A DNA stretch of 21,154 bases from positions 1 through 21,154 of the IMG/VR virus record IMGVR_UViG_3300035698_011869. One strand, given 5' to 3'. Position numbers and translations under genes: made by a program. This DNA comes from a virus. The notes under the pieces are model-generated. The model had not been told where the DNA came from and did not search any database. It saw only the letters and a program-made list of their open reading frames with translations. Below, in pieces: positions 8,581-15,918 of this stretch (position 1 is the stretch's first letter; every line of letters starts with the position of its first letter).

Positions 8581-9524
8581 CAATAGTTTCCATTATTTGA
8601 ATACGAATCGCATTCGCCTGAATATATTGTGTTGTTTCTTAATCCTATCTGTTCTGCAGACTGCCTTTCAAGAACGAGACCTCGCTGCTCTTCTAGCCAC
8701 GGGAGGACATTTTGTAACCCTTCCATATCTTGCCTATCTTGTAGCACTTTTACAGCAGCACCTAGAGCTAGTAGCTGATACCACTGATTCAATATCGGGG
8801 AGCCATCAGTTGCCATAAACTGCGTAGGTGTCAAGAAAGCTTCTACCTCGATGCGATATATTCCATCAGGAATAGGACGTACTGTAATCTCATCATTCCA
8901 AAAAAGGATGCTTAGAGGACGAGCAGCAATATATGGTCGTGCCCATACAATGATATCCTCTCCTGTAGCTGGAGCCGTCGTAAACGTTATTGAAAAAGAA
9001 CCAGCAGTATAGTCAACAACACCAATAATATCGGTTGTATCCGCAGTAAGTAGGTTTCCGTCACCATCGTCCGTGACTTTAATTGGATCCCCAGCAGCAT
9101 CAACCGTTCCTATTGTTATTGAACCAGGAGTAAAAGGCGTTCCTGTCAAAGTCCATATGAAAATAAGTGTTACACCATCTCCTAAAGAAGCAGTATAACG
9201 GCTCGTCTGTTTAGGCCAGTGATTGAAAAAAGCTGATCTATCACGGTAAAAACCGCATTCACGCCCCTCTACATACGTCGGAGACCGAAGCCCCTGATAT
9301 TTGTTAAGATCGACGCTGTAAGTATCAACATTCGGAGACGTAAAAAATTCGTACACCGTACGCAACTGATCCAACTTGCAAGAGGATGGAAAGTCTTGCG
9401 AATAATATGTGTTGATGTACATATCAATGTCATCATTTGACAATTGTGAAGTGTGAGGTGAAGCGGTTAAACGCCTCACCTTCTTACGAATCGCCACTAA
9501 TGTTGAGTCAGCCTGTGCAACCAT
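8580..9524 (-). CDS. Head-tail adaptor or upper neck protein
   Basis: 314 residues, starting at an ATG that overlaps the upstream TAA (CTAATGG). The N-terminal helices carry VAIRKKVRRLTASPHTSQLS then DDIDMYINTYYSQDFP, a pattern found in adaptor-like proteins of uncultured podoviruses. Residues ~115-195 are a beta-sandwich insertion with DDGDGNLL...GVVDYTAGSFSITFTTAP, related in pattern to the insertion in the next gene downstream. The C-terminal part returns to helix (QWYQLLALGAAVKVLQDRQD...LEEQR). It lies between the capsid genes and the large hub protein, the expected place for a portal-binding adaptor. Family membership is by pattern recognition. Confidence 0.6.
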   Translation of the reverse strand: MVAQADSTLVAIRKKVRRLTASPHTSQLSNDDIDMYINTYYSQDFPSSCKLDQLRTVYEFFTSPNVDTYSVDLNKYQGLRSPTYVEGRECGFYRDRSAFFNHWPKQTSRYTASLGDGVTLIFIWTLTGTPFTPGSITIGTVDAAGDPIKVTDDGDGNLLTADTTDIIGVVDYTAGSFSITFTTAPATGEDIIVWARPYIAARPLSILFWNDEITVRPIPDGIYRIEVEAFLTPTQFMATDGSPILNQWYQLLALGAAVKVLQDRQDMEGLQNVLPWLEEQRGLVLERQSAEQIGLRNNTIYSGECDSYSNNGNY

Positions 9525-9928
9525 TAGAACCCAATTGGTAAAAATTCATGTATTCTGATGCTGCCATCTTTCTTAGATACTGGAGTGTTTTCTTCGTCTT
9601 TTTGGGATCGTTTATTAAAATAAGTCTCGTTGACTTGATTAACTAGCCCTAAGGGTACTTCATACTCTTGCCCATGAATGAATCGCCATTTTGTGATAGG
9701 GTCGCCGCCCCATCTGCAATAAGACATCGCAAGTCTACCCGTTGCTGACTCTTGATGATTGACATATCGCGCCTTAACAATCTTGGCTTCTTCTTTCCTG
9801 AGCTTTTCAGCTTTTACCTTGGCTTCCGGGCCTAAATGCTTAAAACCGTTGTCAGGTTCTGAATTCGCCACTGTGCCGATGTGGCCGTGTTCTTCGCCTG
9901 ATGCTGTAACTTTTACTATCTGTGTCAT
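9524..9928 (-). CDS. Small conserved phage head or neck-region protein
   Basis: 134 residues, with AGAGGAAAAT just before the ATG. The first half is Lys/Glu-rich and helical (PEAKVKAEKLRKEEAKIVKA). The second half has a recognisable core of MSYCRWGGDPITKWRF followed by GQEYEVPLGLVNQVN, which recurs in short proteins placed after the capsid genes of podovirus-like phages. No enzymatic motif is seen. It is the first gene after the hairpin at 9956-9981 and is coupled to the adaptor gene by a stop/start overlap, so it probably belongs to the neck-assembly group. Confidence 0.5.
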   Translation of the reverse strand: MTQIVKVTASGEEHGHIGTVANSEPDNGFKHLGPEAKVKAEKLRKEEAKIVKARYVNHQESATGRLAMSYCRWGGDPITKWRFIHGQEYEVPLGLVNQVNETYFNKRSQKDEENTPVSKKDGSIRIHEFLPIGF

Positions 9929-9955
9929 ATTTTCCTCTGTGGGGTTAAAGGATTA

Positions 9956-9981
9956 ATAGTGGGGGAAACTTCCCCCACTAT
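9956..9981 (-). terminator. Strong hairpin after the capsid gene pair
   Basis: A perfect 12-bp stem (ATAGTGGGGGAA against TTCCCCCACTAT) with a two-base centre lies two bases beyond the stop of the upstream structural gene. Read on the minus strand it is followed by TAATCCTTTAACC, a poor U-tract. It may therefore be a partial terminator or an mRNA-stabilising 3' hairpin, letting capsid transcripts exceed neck transcripts. Confidence 0.65.
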
Positions 9982-9983
9982 AA

Positions 9984-10967
9984 TTATTCGCTCTTCCAAG
10001 CTTGGTACATGATGACGTCAGCTGACGAACCAGCTGGGCTATCTACACCAGTAGCAAGAAGCATATATGGATACACTTGAGCATCACGGAACGGATTGAG
10101 TGCGTATTCAGTACGTCCTACAACATCAAAGATATCGTCATACAGTCCACGCTTTCCAGCAGGAGCAGCAATCGGATATTTGATATTCGGCGATACTGTC
10201 GTTAGTGGAAACGCAAACGCTGTGAATCCAGTCGAATTGATATCGACGGTTACAGTGTTGTTCGCTGTACTAACAGCGGTAACCTTGCCAGTCAATTTAT
10301 CCAATTCAACCATCCCGAAATCAGAAGAAACACGGAAGTATATCAGGTCACCCAACTTGTAGTTATGGGTAGAGCTGAGGGTTACAACCGCCGATGCTGC
10401 TAGAGTAACACCAGTTACATAATGCGATTCAGGAAGGACATCAGCATATTTTGCGATACGTCTAACGGTAAATGCCGTTTCTGCATCTGCAAAACCTGAA
10501 GAGTCTAGAGTTGCAACGTCGAATGTGTTCGCAGTAACAGCTGATATGGTGAACTCCATCCCAGCAATTTGTTTCATGGCAGCGTTGCCATAAATGCGAA
10601 CACGATCACCTACTGCATACCCGTGAGCTGTTGCTGAAAAAACAGCAGGGTCAGCTTGGGTGATGACTGTACCCGTTACAGCAGCCTCCGGAGATGGACG
10701 CGAAGTAACATAGGTAAAACCACCTGAAGTAAGCGGCTCGAGGTCGAGCGTATGAACGGAGTCGCGTTTTGTCCACATCAAGCCAGCTGTGCTAGCAGCA
10801 GGCATATCTGGATACCATTCAAATTTAACACCACGCCCAGTTGTCTGAGTTACTGCGGCCTGTGTTAGGTTTTCTGTCACAAAGTAGTCAGCAGCACCGA
10901 CTAGATCGACGATCTTAGCAGTGCCATCACTTGTGAAAGTTCCTTGAGCTAGTAAAGTAAGTCCCAT
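9984..10967 (-). CDS. Second structural head protein (possible decoration or capsid-associated protein)
   Basis: 327 residues with an excellent AAGGAGG before the ATG, implying high expression. The gene directly follows the major capsid protein. It contains two similar beta modules. The first, about residues 105-170, has AHGYAVGDRVRIYGN...MEFTISAVTANTFDV. The second, about 190-250, has THNYKLGDLIYFRVS...LTGKVTAV...NTVTVDINSTGF. Both follow the 'HG-x-x-x-GD-x-(V/I)-x-(I/F)...N-T' pattern of FCCH-like domains common in virion proteins. The N-terminal part starts MGLTLLAQGTFTSDGTA and is beta-rich. A decoration role is inferred from position and domain type; a neck role is possible. Confidence 0.5.
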   Translation of the reverse strand: MGLTLLAQGTFTSDGTAKIVDLVGAADYFVTENLTQAAVTQTTGRGVKFEWYPDMPAASTAGLMWTKRDSVHTLDLEPLTSGGFTYVTSRPSPEAAVTGTVITQADPAVFSATAHGYAVGDRVRIYGNAAMKQIAGMEFTISAVTANTFDVATLDSSGFADAETAFTVRRIAKYADVLPESHYVTGVTLAASAVVTLSSTHNYKLGDLIYFRVSSDFGMVELDKLTGKVTAVSTANNTVTVDINSTGFTAFAFPLTTVSPNIKYPIAAPAGKRGLYDDIFDVVGRTEYALNPFRDAQVYPYMLLATGVDSPAGSSADVIMYQAWKSE

Positions 10968-10977
10968 TATGTCCTCC

Positions 10978-11940
10978 TTAAAGTCTTTGAGTTACGTTAA
11001 GTCCAGACAACCAATTCTGGTTCGTGATAGCGCGTGCAATCGAGAACTTAGCGTAAAGTTCGTCGTTTTGTGCAACACGAGACACAACCCAAGCAGGACG
11101 GAAACCAACAACAGAACTGTAGTTGTTCTGTTCGATCTTCGCTGTCGATTCAACACCATACATCGGTATTCGATATACGGTATTGCCGTTAAGACTTGCA
11201 GCTGGAAGCTCTGTGCTACGGCTGCTTACAAAGAATCTGAATCTTCCGATAGTACAGTATTCTTCTGGTCTTAGACCTTCTTGGGTCCCAGGATAGTTGA
11301 CTTTCAACTGTACGCCAGTAACGTTCTGAAGATCTGGTGTGATATCCGTACTAGCAAGGGCGACAAATGCGTCACGAACAGGAGACGTTCCGAACTGGTC
11401 CATTGCAGAAATGGATGTCATGATAGTTCTTGCGTCAGCACCCAACAGAACACGCTCAACGTTGTTACACGCTGCCTTAGTGATCTCACTAGGCTGGTCG
11501 CCATTAAGGCCGCCAGTAGCGTTGATGTAAGCTGGAGAACTTGCATACAAGTCTCTCATCAGAAGGTCTTCTTTCTCTCTCATCCACTGACCGAGTAGCG
11601 CCATGTATTTCGTCATTACTCGTTCATTTTCAAACAAAGAAACTTGTTCGTTAACTGTTACCGCTTTCGCATAAATTTCCATCTCAGCATCTATATCAGA
11701 ACGAACGGGAACTTCAGGAGCTGGGTCAATACCCGTTCCGTCTAGTTGTCCGCCATCTGTGCTAAGTGGTTCATAGCGACTCATTCGAGTGACCTTGCCC
11801 ATATGCGCTTGCGCATGGTAAAGGTCAGATCCGAACGAGTTAATTAGATTAAACATCGGCGTCGATAGAAATTCATCGATCGCCTGCAAAGGCAATTCAG
11901 GTTGAACATTGCCGATGGTTGTGATGCCTGTAGCCATCAT
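10978..11940 (-). CDS. Major capsid protein, N4-gp56-like family
   Basis: 320 residues. Two ATGs lie in tandem after GAGGTGA; the second (11937) has the better ribosome-binding spacing, so the product may be one residue shorter. Residues ~45-110 contain MGKVTRMSRYEPLSTDGGQL then the E-I-Y-A-K-A-V-T-V-N-E-Q strand, the hallmark of the N4-gp56 HK97-fold capsid family. This is followed by a long spine helix (VMTKYMALLGQWMREKEDLL). The C-terminal portion has repeated hydrophobic strands (RFRFFVSSRSTELPAA, YSSVVGFRPAWVV). The position after the scaffold gene fits. Its flanking hairpins at 12107-12126 and 9956-9981 suggest it is expressed as a distinct transcript segment. Confidence 0.85.
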   Translation of the reverse strand: MMATGITTIGNVQPELPLQAIDEFLSTPMFNLINSFGSDLYHAQAHMGKVTRMSRYEPLSTDGGQLDGTGIDPAPEVPVRSDIDAEMEIYAKAVTVNEQVSLFENERVMTKYMALLGQWMREKEDLLMRDLYASSPAYINATGGLNGDQPSEITKAACNNVERVLLGADARTIMTSISAMDQFGTSPVRDAFVALASTDITPDLQNVTGVQLKVNYPGTQEGLRPEEYCTIGRFRFFVSSRSTELPAASLNGNTVYRIPMYGVESTAKIEQNNYSSVVGFRPAWVVSRVAQNDELYAKFSIARAITNQNWLSGLNVTQRL

Positions 11941-12058
11941 TCACCTCGTGATCTGTTAATATGTTTTCCGTTTTGGCGAGAAACAAATACAGCCGGAGGT
12001 GACGACATCTCATACAGTCTGCGAGGACGAGGCGCTTACAGTCCTAATGGAAGCCTAG

Positions 12059-12073
12059 TATTTCATTGAAATA
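12059..12073. promoter_or_regulatory. 15-bp perfect palindrome upstream of the capsid gene
   Basis: TATTTCATTGAAATA is a perfect inverted repeat with one central base. It lies in the 202-base gap between scaffold and major capsid protein, 119 bases before the capsid start. It could be a protein-binding site. I see no convincing sigma70 hexamers next to it, so its role is open. Confidence 0.4.
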
Positions 12074-12106
12074 AATGAAAGGAAAAAGTTGGGTGATAGA
12101 AAACCA

Positions 12107-12126
12107 TATTCCCGGCGCCGGGAATA
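12107..12126 (-). terminator. GC-rich 20-bp perfect palindrome between scaffold and major capsid genes
   Basis: TATTCCCGGCGCCGGGAATA is fully self-complementary and lies 17 bases beyond the scaffold stop. On the minus strand it is followed by TGGTTTTCT, so it may act as a weak terminator, an attenuator or a 3' stabiliser. Its G+C content stands out sharply from the AT-rich surroundings. Confidence 0.6.
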
Positions 12127-12142
12127 AGGTAAAAATTAATTG

Positions 12143-12925
12143 CTATCCACCCTTCATCTTGCGCTGCATACGTGCCCATGTTTCAGCTTTGCGATTAGAG
12201 TCGAGATATTGTGGAGACTGGTCTCCAGTAGAAGCGATACCAGGAAGACTCATCGATTGTGGTTTTGAAAGATTCTTGTCGGCTAAAGCATTCGCCGAAG
12301 CTGTGTTGTAATTTGGCACAAGTTTCTTTACCGTGTCATAGATTCCTTTCCATTTTTCATACGAATCTGCTGGAGCTACTAGAGCTTTAGCTACGCTAGG
12401 GTAGTTGTATTCGATGTAATCGAGGTTTTCTTGTGAACATACTTGTTCGAAATCTGTATTTTCTTTTGCTATGTTTGTGAGACGTTCTTGTGAGTGATTT
12501 TGACGTACCATTTCACGTTCATTTTCTAGACCTGCTTTAATGCCATCAGCCACTTCTCTCTTGACGTAGGATGCCACCTGCTCACCTGTGGGAATCTCGT
12601 AAGGCTCTAGTTCACCAGTAGATTGTGGTTCTGGTTCTTGGACGATTGGAGATTTAGCAGATAAGACCTGTTCTAGCGCCTTTTGCAAAGCAATCTTTTG
12701 TTTTTCTTCATCAGCAGCTTTGCGGTTGGCTTCATCTAGCTCTTTGCGGTTGGCTTCTTTCGTCTCACGGAACTTTCGCCAGTTGATGTCTTCCGTTTTG
12801 TCTTTAGAGACTTCTTGACCGCTACCGACTTCTTGGTTGGTGTTTTCTTTTGATTCTTGGGAACTTTCTTCTGTTGTATTTGTTTCTTTTTCGGTATTTT
12901 CTTGTTCTTTGGACTCGTTAGGCAT
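12143..12925 (-). CDS. Scaffolding protein
   Basis: 260 residues, with GGAG ten bases before the ATG. The sequence is highly charged and low in aromatic residues. Residues 1-45 are Glu/Ser/Thr/Asn-rich. Residues ~50-95 form a clear Lys/Glu/Ala coiled coil (EANRKELDEANRKAADEEKQ). More helix follows (SYVKREVADGIKAGLENERE). The basic C-terminus ends in WARMQRKMKGG, like the capsid-binding tail of many scaffolds. Its place, between portal and major capsid gene, is the standard one. No protease motif is visible. An internal alternative-frame Lys-rich ORF over its 5' half is regarded as a by-product of codon bias. Confidence 0.8.
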   Translation of the reverse strand: MPNESKEQENTEKETNTTEESSQESKENTNQEVGSGQEVSKDKTEDINWRKFRETKEANRKELDEANRKAADEEKQKIALQKALEQVLSAKSPIVQEPEPQSTGELEPYEIPTGEQVASYVKREVADGIKAGLENEREMVRQNHSQERLTNIAKENTDFEQVCSQENLDYIEYNYPSVAKALVAPADSYEKWKGIYDTVKKLVPNYNTASANALADKNLSKPQSMSLPGIASTGDQSPQYLDSNRKAETWARMQRKMKGG

Positions 12926-12939
12926 AGAGGGCTATCTCC

Positions 12940-13194
12940 GTGGATGTTAAAAATACTTCTGATGTAGAAGATGATATTTTGCATTATCGCAAATGTCTTG
13001 AATTTCTTCATGGGAACGTTCCTATAGAAGCGTTGTGTCTACCGAAAAAGATAGAGGCTATCTTATTACGCGAAGGACTACTTAGAATCTACGACCTTAC
13101 TTTCGAAGGGGTGAAAAAGATCAAAGGAATCGGCAAATGCAGGGCCGATATTATCAGAGATAGGTTGGACATGTTCGTCTCTATGAGCCTTTAA
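12940..13194 (+). CDS. Stand-alone RNA polymerase alpha-CTD-like protein on the opposite strand
   Basis: 84 residues from GTG at 12940, nine bases after AGAGG. Residues ~28-78 match the alpha-subunit C-terminal domain in order and spacing: VPIEALCL, then the L-P-K-K-I-E-A-I-L-L-R-E-G helix, L-x-x-I-Y-D-L-T, and the helix-hairpin-helix core IKGIGKCRADIIRDRL. In my hand alignment, E. coli R265 falls on Lys and N268 on Ala, while the Gly of the hairpin is kept. DNA or polymerase binding is therefore plausible but altered. It fills a 152-base gap between minus-strand genes, starts 14 bases from the scaffold ATG, and overlaps the 3' end of the neighbour by 117 bases. A generic helix-hairpin-helix protein is the main alternative. 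No clear promoter was found. Confidence 0.6.
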   Translation: MDVKNTSDVEDDILHYRKCLEFLHGNVPIEALCLPKKIEAILLREGLLRIYDLTFEGVKKIKGIGKCRADIIRDRLDMFVSMSL

Positions 13195-13671
13195 CCACTC
13201 TCCCTCACTCAACAAGTCAATATCAGATTCTCTTCGTATGGTTTCAAAAAACTTCTTGGCATAAAAAGCTTTACACCAAGTAGCCATTGTTCTGTATTCC
13301 TGTGGGATGTTGATAAACGTCCCTAATGATGCCATCGTCATAGCACCTGGAAGAGCCCACAAGAACTGTATGTCTTCACCGTCTTTACGATACAACCATA
13401 CACTTTGTCTAGGACGTGGTTTAGGCAAGAAAGGCCAAGCATAGAACTTGCGACGTATGACATCTTGAAGCAGACAATCATCGGCATAAACCATAACAAC
13501 ACAAAATTCGTCATCTTGGCATTTATCCTTGTGAGAATCTACACATTTCCACACCTCAGCAAGAATGGACTTTGACCATTCTGTCCCAAGGTCTCTTGAA
13601 TCATACTTGCTGTTTTCTTGGGACGCCTGAATACACAATTGTCCCGCTGTTTGACCTTTTCTATTCGCCAT
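13078..13671 (-). CDS. Conserved phage protein of the head-assembly region, function unknown
   Basis: The ATG at 13671 follows AAAGGA by four bases and lies one base after the upstream stop. I prefer it to longer versions that would overlap the upstream gene. The product has 197 residues. A core at about 55-115 (EFCVVMVYADDCLLQDVIRRK, then WPFLPKPRPRQSVWLYRKD and IQFLWALP) recalls small proteins found beside portal genes in other podovirus-like phages. Residues 117-141 look like the end of such a core (FINIPQEYRTMATW, AFYAKKFF). Residues 160-197 are encoded antisense to the alpha-CTD-like gene and may be a lineage-specific extension. No enzyme motif is seen. Confidence 0.6.
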   Translation of the reverse strand: MANRKGQTAGQLCIQASQENSKYDSRDLGTEWSKSILAEVWKCVDSHKDKCQDDEFCVVMVYADDCLLQDVIRRKFYAWPFLPKPRPRQSVWLYRKDGEDIQFLWALPGAMTMASLGTFINIPQEYRTMATWCKAFYAKKFFETIRRESDIDLLSEGEWLKAHRDEHVQPISDNIGPAFADSFDLFHPFESKVVDSK

Positions 13672-13672
13672 A

Positions 13673-13852
13673 TTATCCTTTCTTGACCATGTTAGCCAGA
13701 GAAGCGGCTCGTGTTTCAAGCTCTTTAACATTGTCGCCAGAGGAATATTTTCCGCCGCCAACTGCTAAACATGAATGTTTTGTTTCCATGTGTTCTTTCT
13801 TGTTAAAGTCTAGGCTCTTGCCGCCGGTTGACTTCTTTCCATCTTTATACAT
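13673..13852 (-). CDS. Small basic protein downstream of portal
   Basis: 59 residues from the ATG at 13852, which follows the portal TAG by one base and has AGGTGGG upstream; a GTG three codons earlier would overlap the portal end and is less likely. Gly/Lys-rich at the start (MYKDGKKSTGGKS), then HMETKHSCLAVGGGKYSSG and a Lys-rich end. The function is unknown. Tight spacing on both sides (1 and 2 bases) shows that it belongs to the portal-scaffold operon. Confidence 0.55.
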   Translation of the reverse strand: MYKDGKKSTGGKSLDFNKKEHMETKHSCLAVGGGKYSSGDNVKELETRAASLANMVKKG

Positions 13853-13853
13853 T

Positions 13854-15869
13854 CTACCCACCTACTGTTAAAGGTATAGTTTCCAAATTGTTGTTTGTGC
13901 TGTTAGCGATCATTTCTGCCATCTCAAGAGCATTGCGAAGGCTTTCACGATCCATGTTTTCCAGTTCTATGATTTGTTTGACAAGCTCAAGGTCTGCCTT
14001 CGCCTGGTTGTGTTCTGCTGCCGAGTGAATCTCTGTTATCTTCATCGTCTTTTCTGCTGCCGATGCCATCAGCTCTTTCGATTTGGCAAGATCACTCTTT
14101 GCCTTTGCAACTTTAACAAGTTGGTCTGCTCTGGATGCTTCACCTTCGGCTTCTGCCTGCTGCTGCATTTGCTGTGATTGTTCTTGCTGCGCTTGTGCCA
14201 TCCTATCAATGATCTTTTTCTTGCCCGATAGCTGACTCTTCTCAATCATTGTTTGATCATCAATTTGCATACCCAATTCGCCCCTTAGATATGCTAGCTG
14301 TTTAAACTCGAGCTGTTGTTGAGTTGTGCTGTATGGCCCTTCTTCTACTGCCAGGTCAAATTTCCCAATATCAGAGGTAAAGAACTTTTCGCTTGCTGGT
14401 TTCCCTAGTATTCTTTCAATTTTACCTCTAGTCCAGCTTTTTCGTATGACGTCCATCCTTAACTTGCCAAGTAGACGTAACGAATAATCAAATTTGTCGA
14501 ATATGCCATGCAAAGTAATGAGTCCTGCACCTTGTCGTGCCATCGCCAGAACAGCAGCTTTATCATCTTCGGCAGCGCCTAGAAGCTCTTCATTAACACC
14601 GCTGATTTTGGTCATATCCTCACTAAGAGAACGTGATAATTCAATCATCGAAGCGGGAATGTCTGGTGCTTGTATACGCTCAATCTCTTGCGCAGTATGA
14701 CCTTTCTTGAGCGGTACTAGGATCCCCTGACCTGTTTGCCTAAATGCTCTTTCGTCAGTTACGGCGTCTACAGGATAGACCCAACCGCTGTTTACCTGAG
14801 ATTCAAGAATATCAAGTTCAATAACCTTGCGCCTATTGAATAAGAATTGAGCGTCTCTTAATCCACGAACAACACCCTGGAAACGCCACGAGTATGAAGG
14901 CAAGTCAGGTTCATGATAACAAACAACAGGGACAAATGGATACAGGTCAACGTTTAGATGATTAGGCCCATCATACATAGGCTTTCCGTTTAATATAACG
15001 GCTAGATTAACTGTAGGCTTCTGCATCTTTCGTGTTTTGAGCCAGGGTTGTTGGCTTAATATAGTCTCAAGTGTGCCCTCTGGTTCATCATCACGCTTTT
15101 CCCATTCAACAGCTTCTCCGCTCATCGGATCTAGTATATATGTCGCTTCTCTGAAAGCTCGATAGTAGAACTCATCATAAGATAACAAATTTGATAGGTT
15201 GAGACCTTGTAACTCCACCTGCATAGGGAACTTACCGTCTTTTGAACCGCTTGCTTGCATCCTATCAATTTCTTCAGCTCTTCCAGGAATCAACACCTTA
15301 GCTGCATCGTTAGTCAACCACCGACGCCGCCAAATGTAATTACAGTCACTCAGGTCTAGCTTTCTCCAATAAGGATCTACGAGAACGTTGTTGTACGAAA
15401 CATTATCTAAAGACAAATCACCCGAATATGGATCGTTAGTATATGAGGGAAACATATGTAGCCAACTAAGGCCAACGTCTAGTGCTCCTTCAAACGCTTG
15501 ACTTGCGTACTCATGTGCTCCTTCACGCCTCTCCGACCATAGAGAACATGCGGTATAGTCATCTGCTAATTGATCGTCTGCTCCCTCCATAGGAATTAGC
15601 ACCGTCGATTTTCTGTGGCTGCGTTGATATCCTGAAATCATGTTGACATTACGTCGAATCATGTTAAAGAAGAATTTACGCTTTGAATAATACTCGTTAT
15701 CTCCATATATCCAAGACCATAACGACTGATCTCCAGACTTGAATCGTTTGTCTATATGCCCTTGCTGCCATAGTGCGCTATTAATTGGATATGCTTGAGT
15801 ATAGCAATTGTCCATCATGTCTATGATGCCTTTAGCATCAGACCCGCCATCGATGTAGTGTGATTCCAT
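13854..15869 (-). CDS. Portal protein, P22-like family
   Basis: 671 residues from the ATG at 15869; a TTG two codons earlier gives 673. Neither start has a strong ribosome-binding site. The portal forms the dodecameric DNA channel at the capsid vertex. Diagnostic blocks are: NMIRRNVNMISGYQRSHRKS (about 70-90), the Trp/Tyr-rich wing (YNNVLVDPYWRKLDLSD), LPSYSWRFQGVVRGLRDAQF...NRRK (about 325-350), and the stem-forming ISGVNEELLGA (about 435-445). The C-terminal 130 residues are Gln/Glu/Ala/Lys-rich coiled coil (QAQQEQSQQMQQQAEAEGE), a barrel-like extension seen in P22-type portals. It lies 49 bases after terL and before scaffold, the expected order. Confidence 0.85.
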   Translation of the reverse strand: MESHYIDGGSDAKGIIDMMDNCYTQAYPINSALWQQGHIDKRFKSGDQSLWSWIYGDNEYYSKRKFFFNMIRRNVNMISGYQRSHRKSTVLIPMEGADDQLADDYTACSLWSERREGAHEYASQAFEGALDVGLSWLHMFPSYTNDPYSGDLSLDNVSYNNVLVDPYWRKLDLSDCNYIWRRRWLTNDAAKVLIPGRAEEIDRMQASGSKDGKFPMQVELQGLNLSNLLSYDEFYYRAFREATYILDPMSGEAVEWEKRDDEPEGTLETILSQQPWLKTRKMQKPTVNLAVILNGKPMYDGPNHLNVDLYPFVPVVCYHEPDLPSYSWRFQGVVRGLRDAQFLFNRRKVIELDILESQVNSGWVYPVDAVTDERAFRQTGQGILVPLKKGHTAQEIERIQAPDIPASMIELSRSLSEDMTKISGVNEELLGAAEDDKAAVLAMARQGAGLITLHGIFDKFDYSLRLLGKLRMDVIRKSWTRGKIERILGKPASEKFFTSDIGKFDLAVEEGPYSTTQQQLEFKQLAYLRGELGMQIDDQTMIEKSQLSGKKKIIDRMAQAQQEQSQQMQQQAEAEGEASRADQLVKVAKAKSDLAKSKELMASAAEKTMKITEIHSAAEHNQAKADLELVKQIIELENMDRESLRNALEMAEMIANSTNNNLETIPLTVGG

Positions 15870-15918
15870 GCCCAACCGTTTTTCTGTTATTGTCTCATAG
15901 CCAATCTAAAGTCTCAAT

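Noticed and set aside
12075-12311. 78-codon plus-strand ORF across the scaffold end and the GC-rich palindrome
   Set aside because: Most of it is antisense to the scaffold, it shows no domain, and it reads through the hairpin.
12736-13011. Lys-rich 91-codon minus-strand ORF overlapping the scaffold 5' half
   Set aside because: It lies in another frame of the Glu/Lys-rich coiled-coil codons. Its repetitive Lys content is a by-product, and no ribosome-binding site was found for it.
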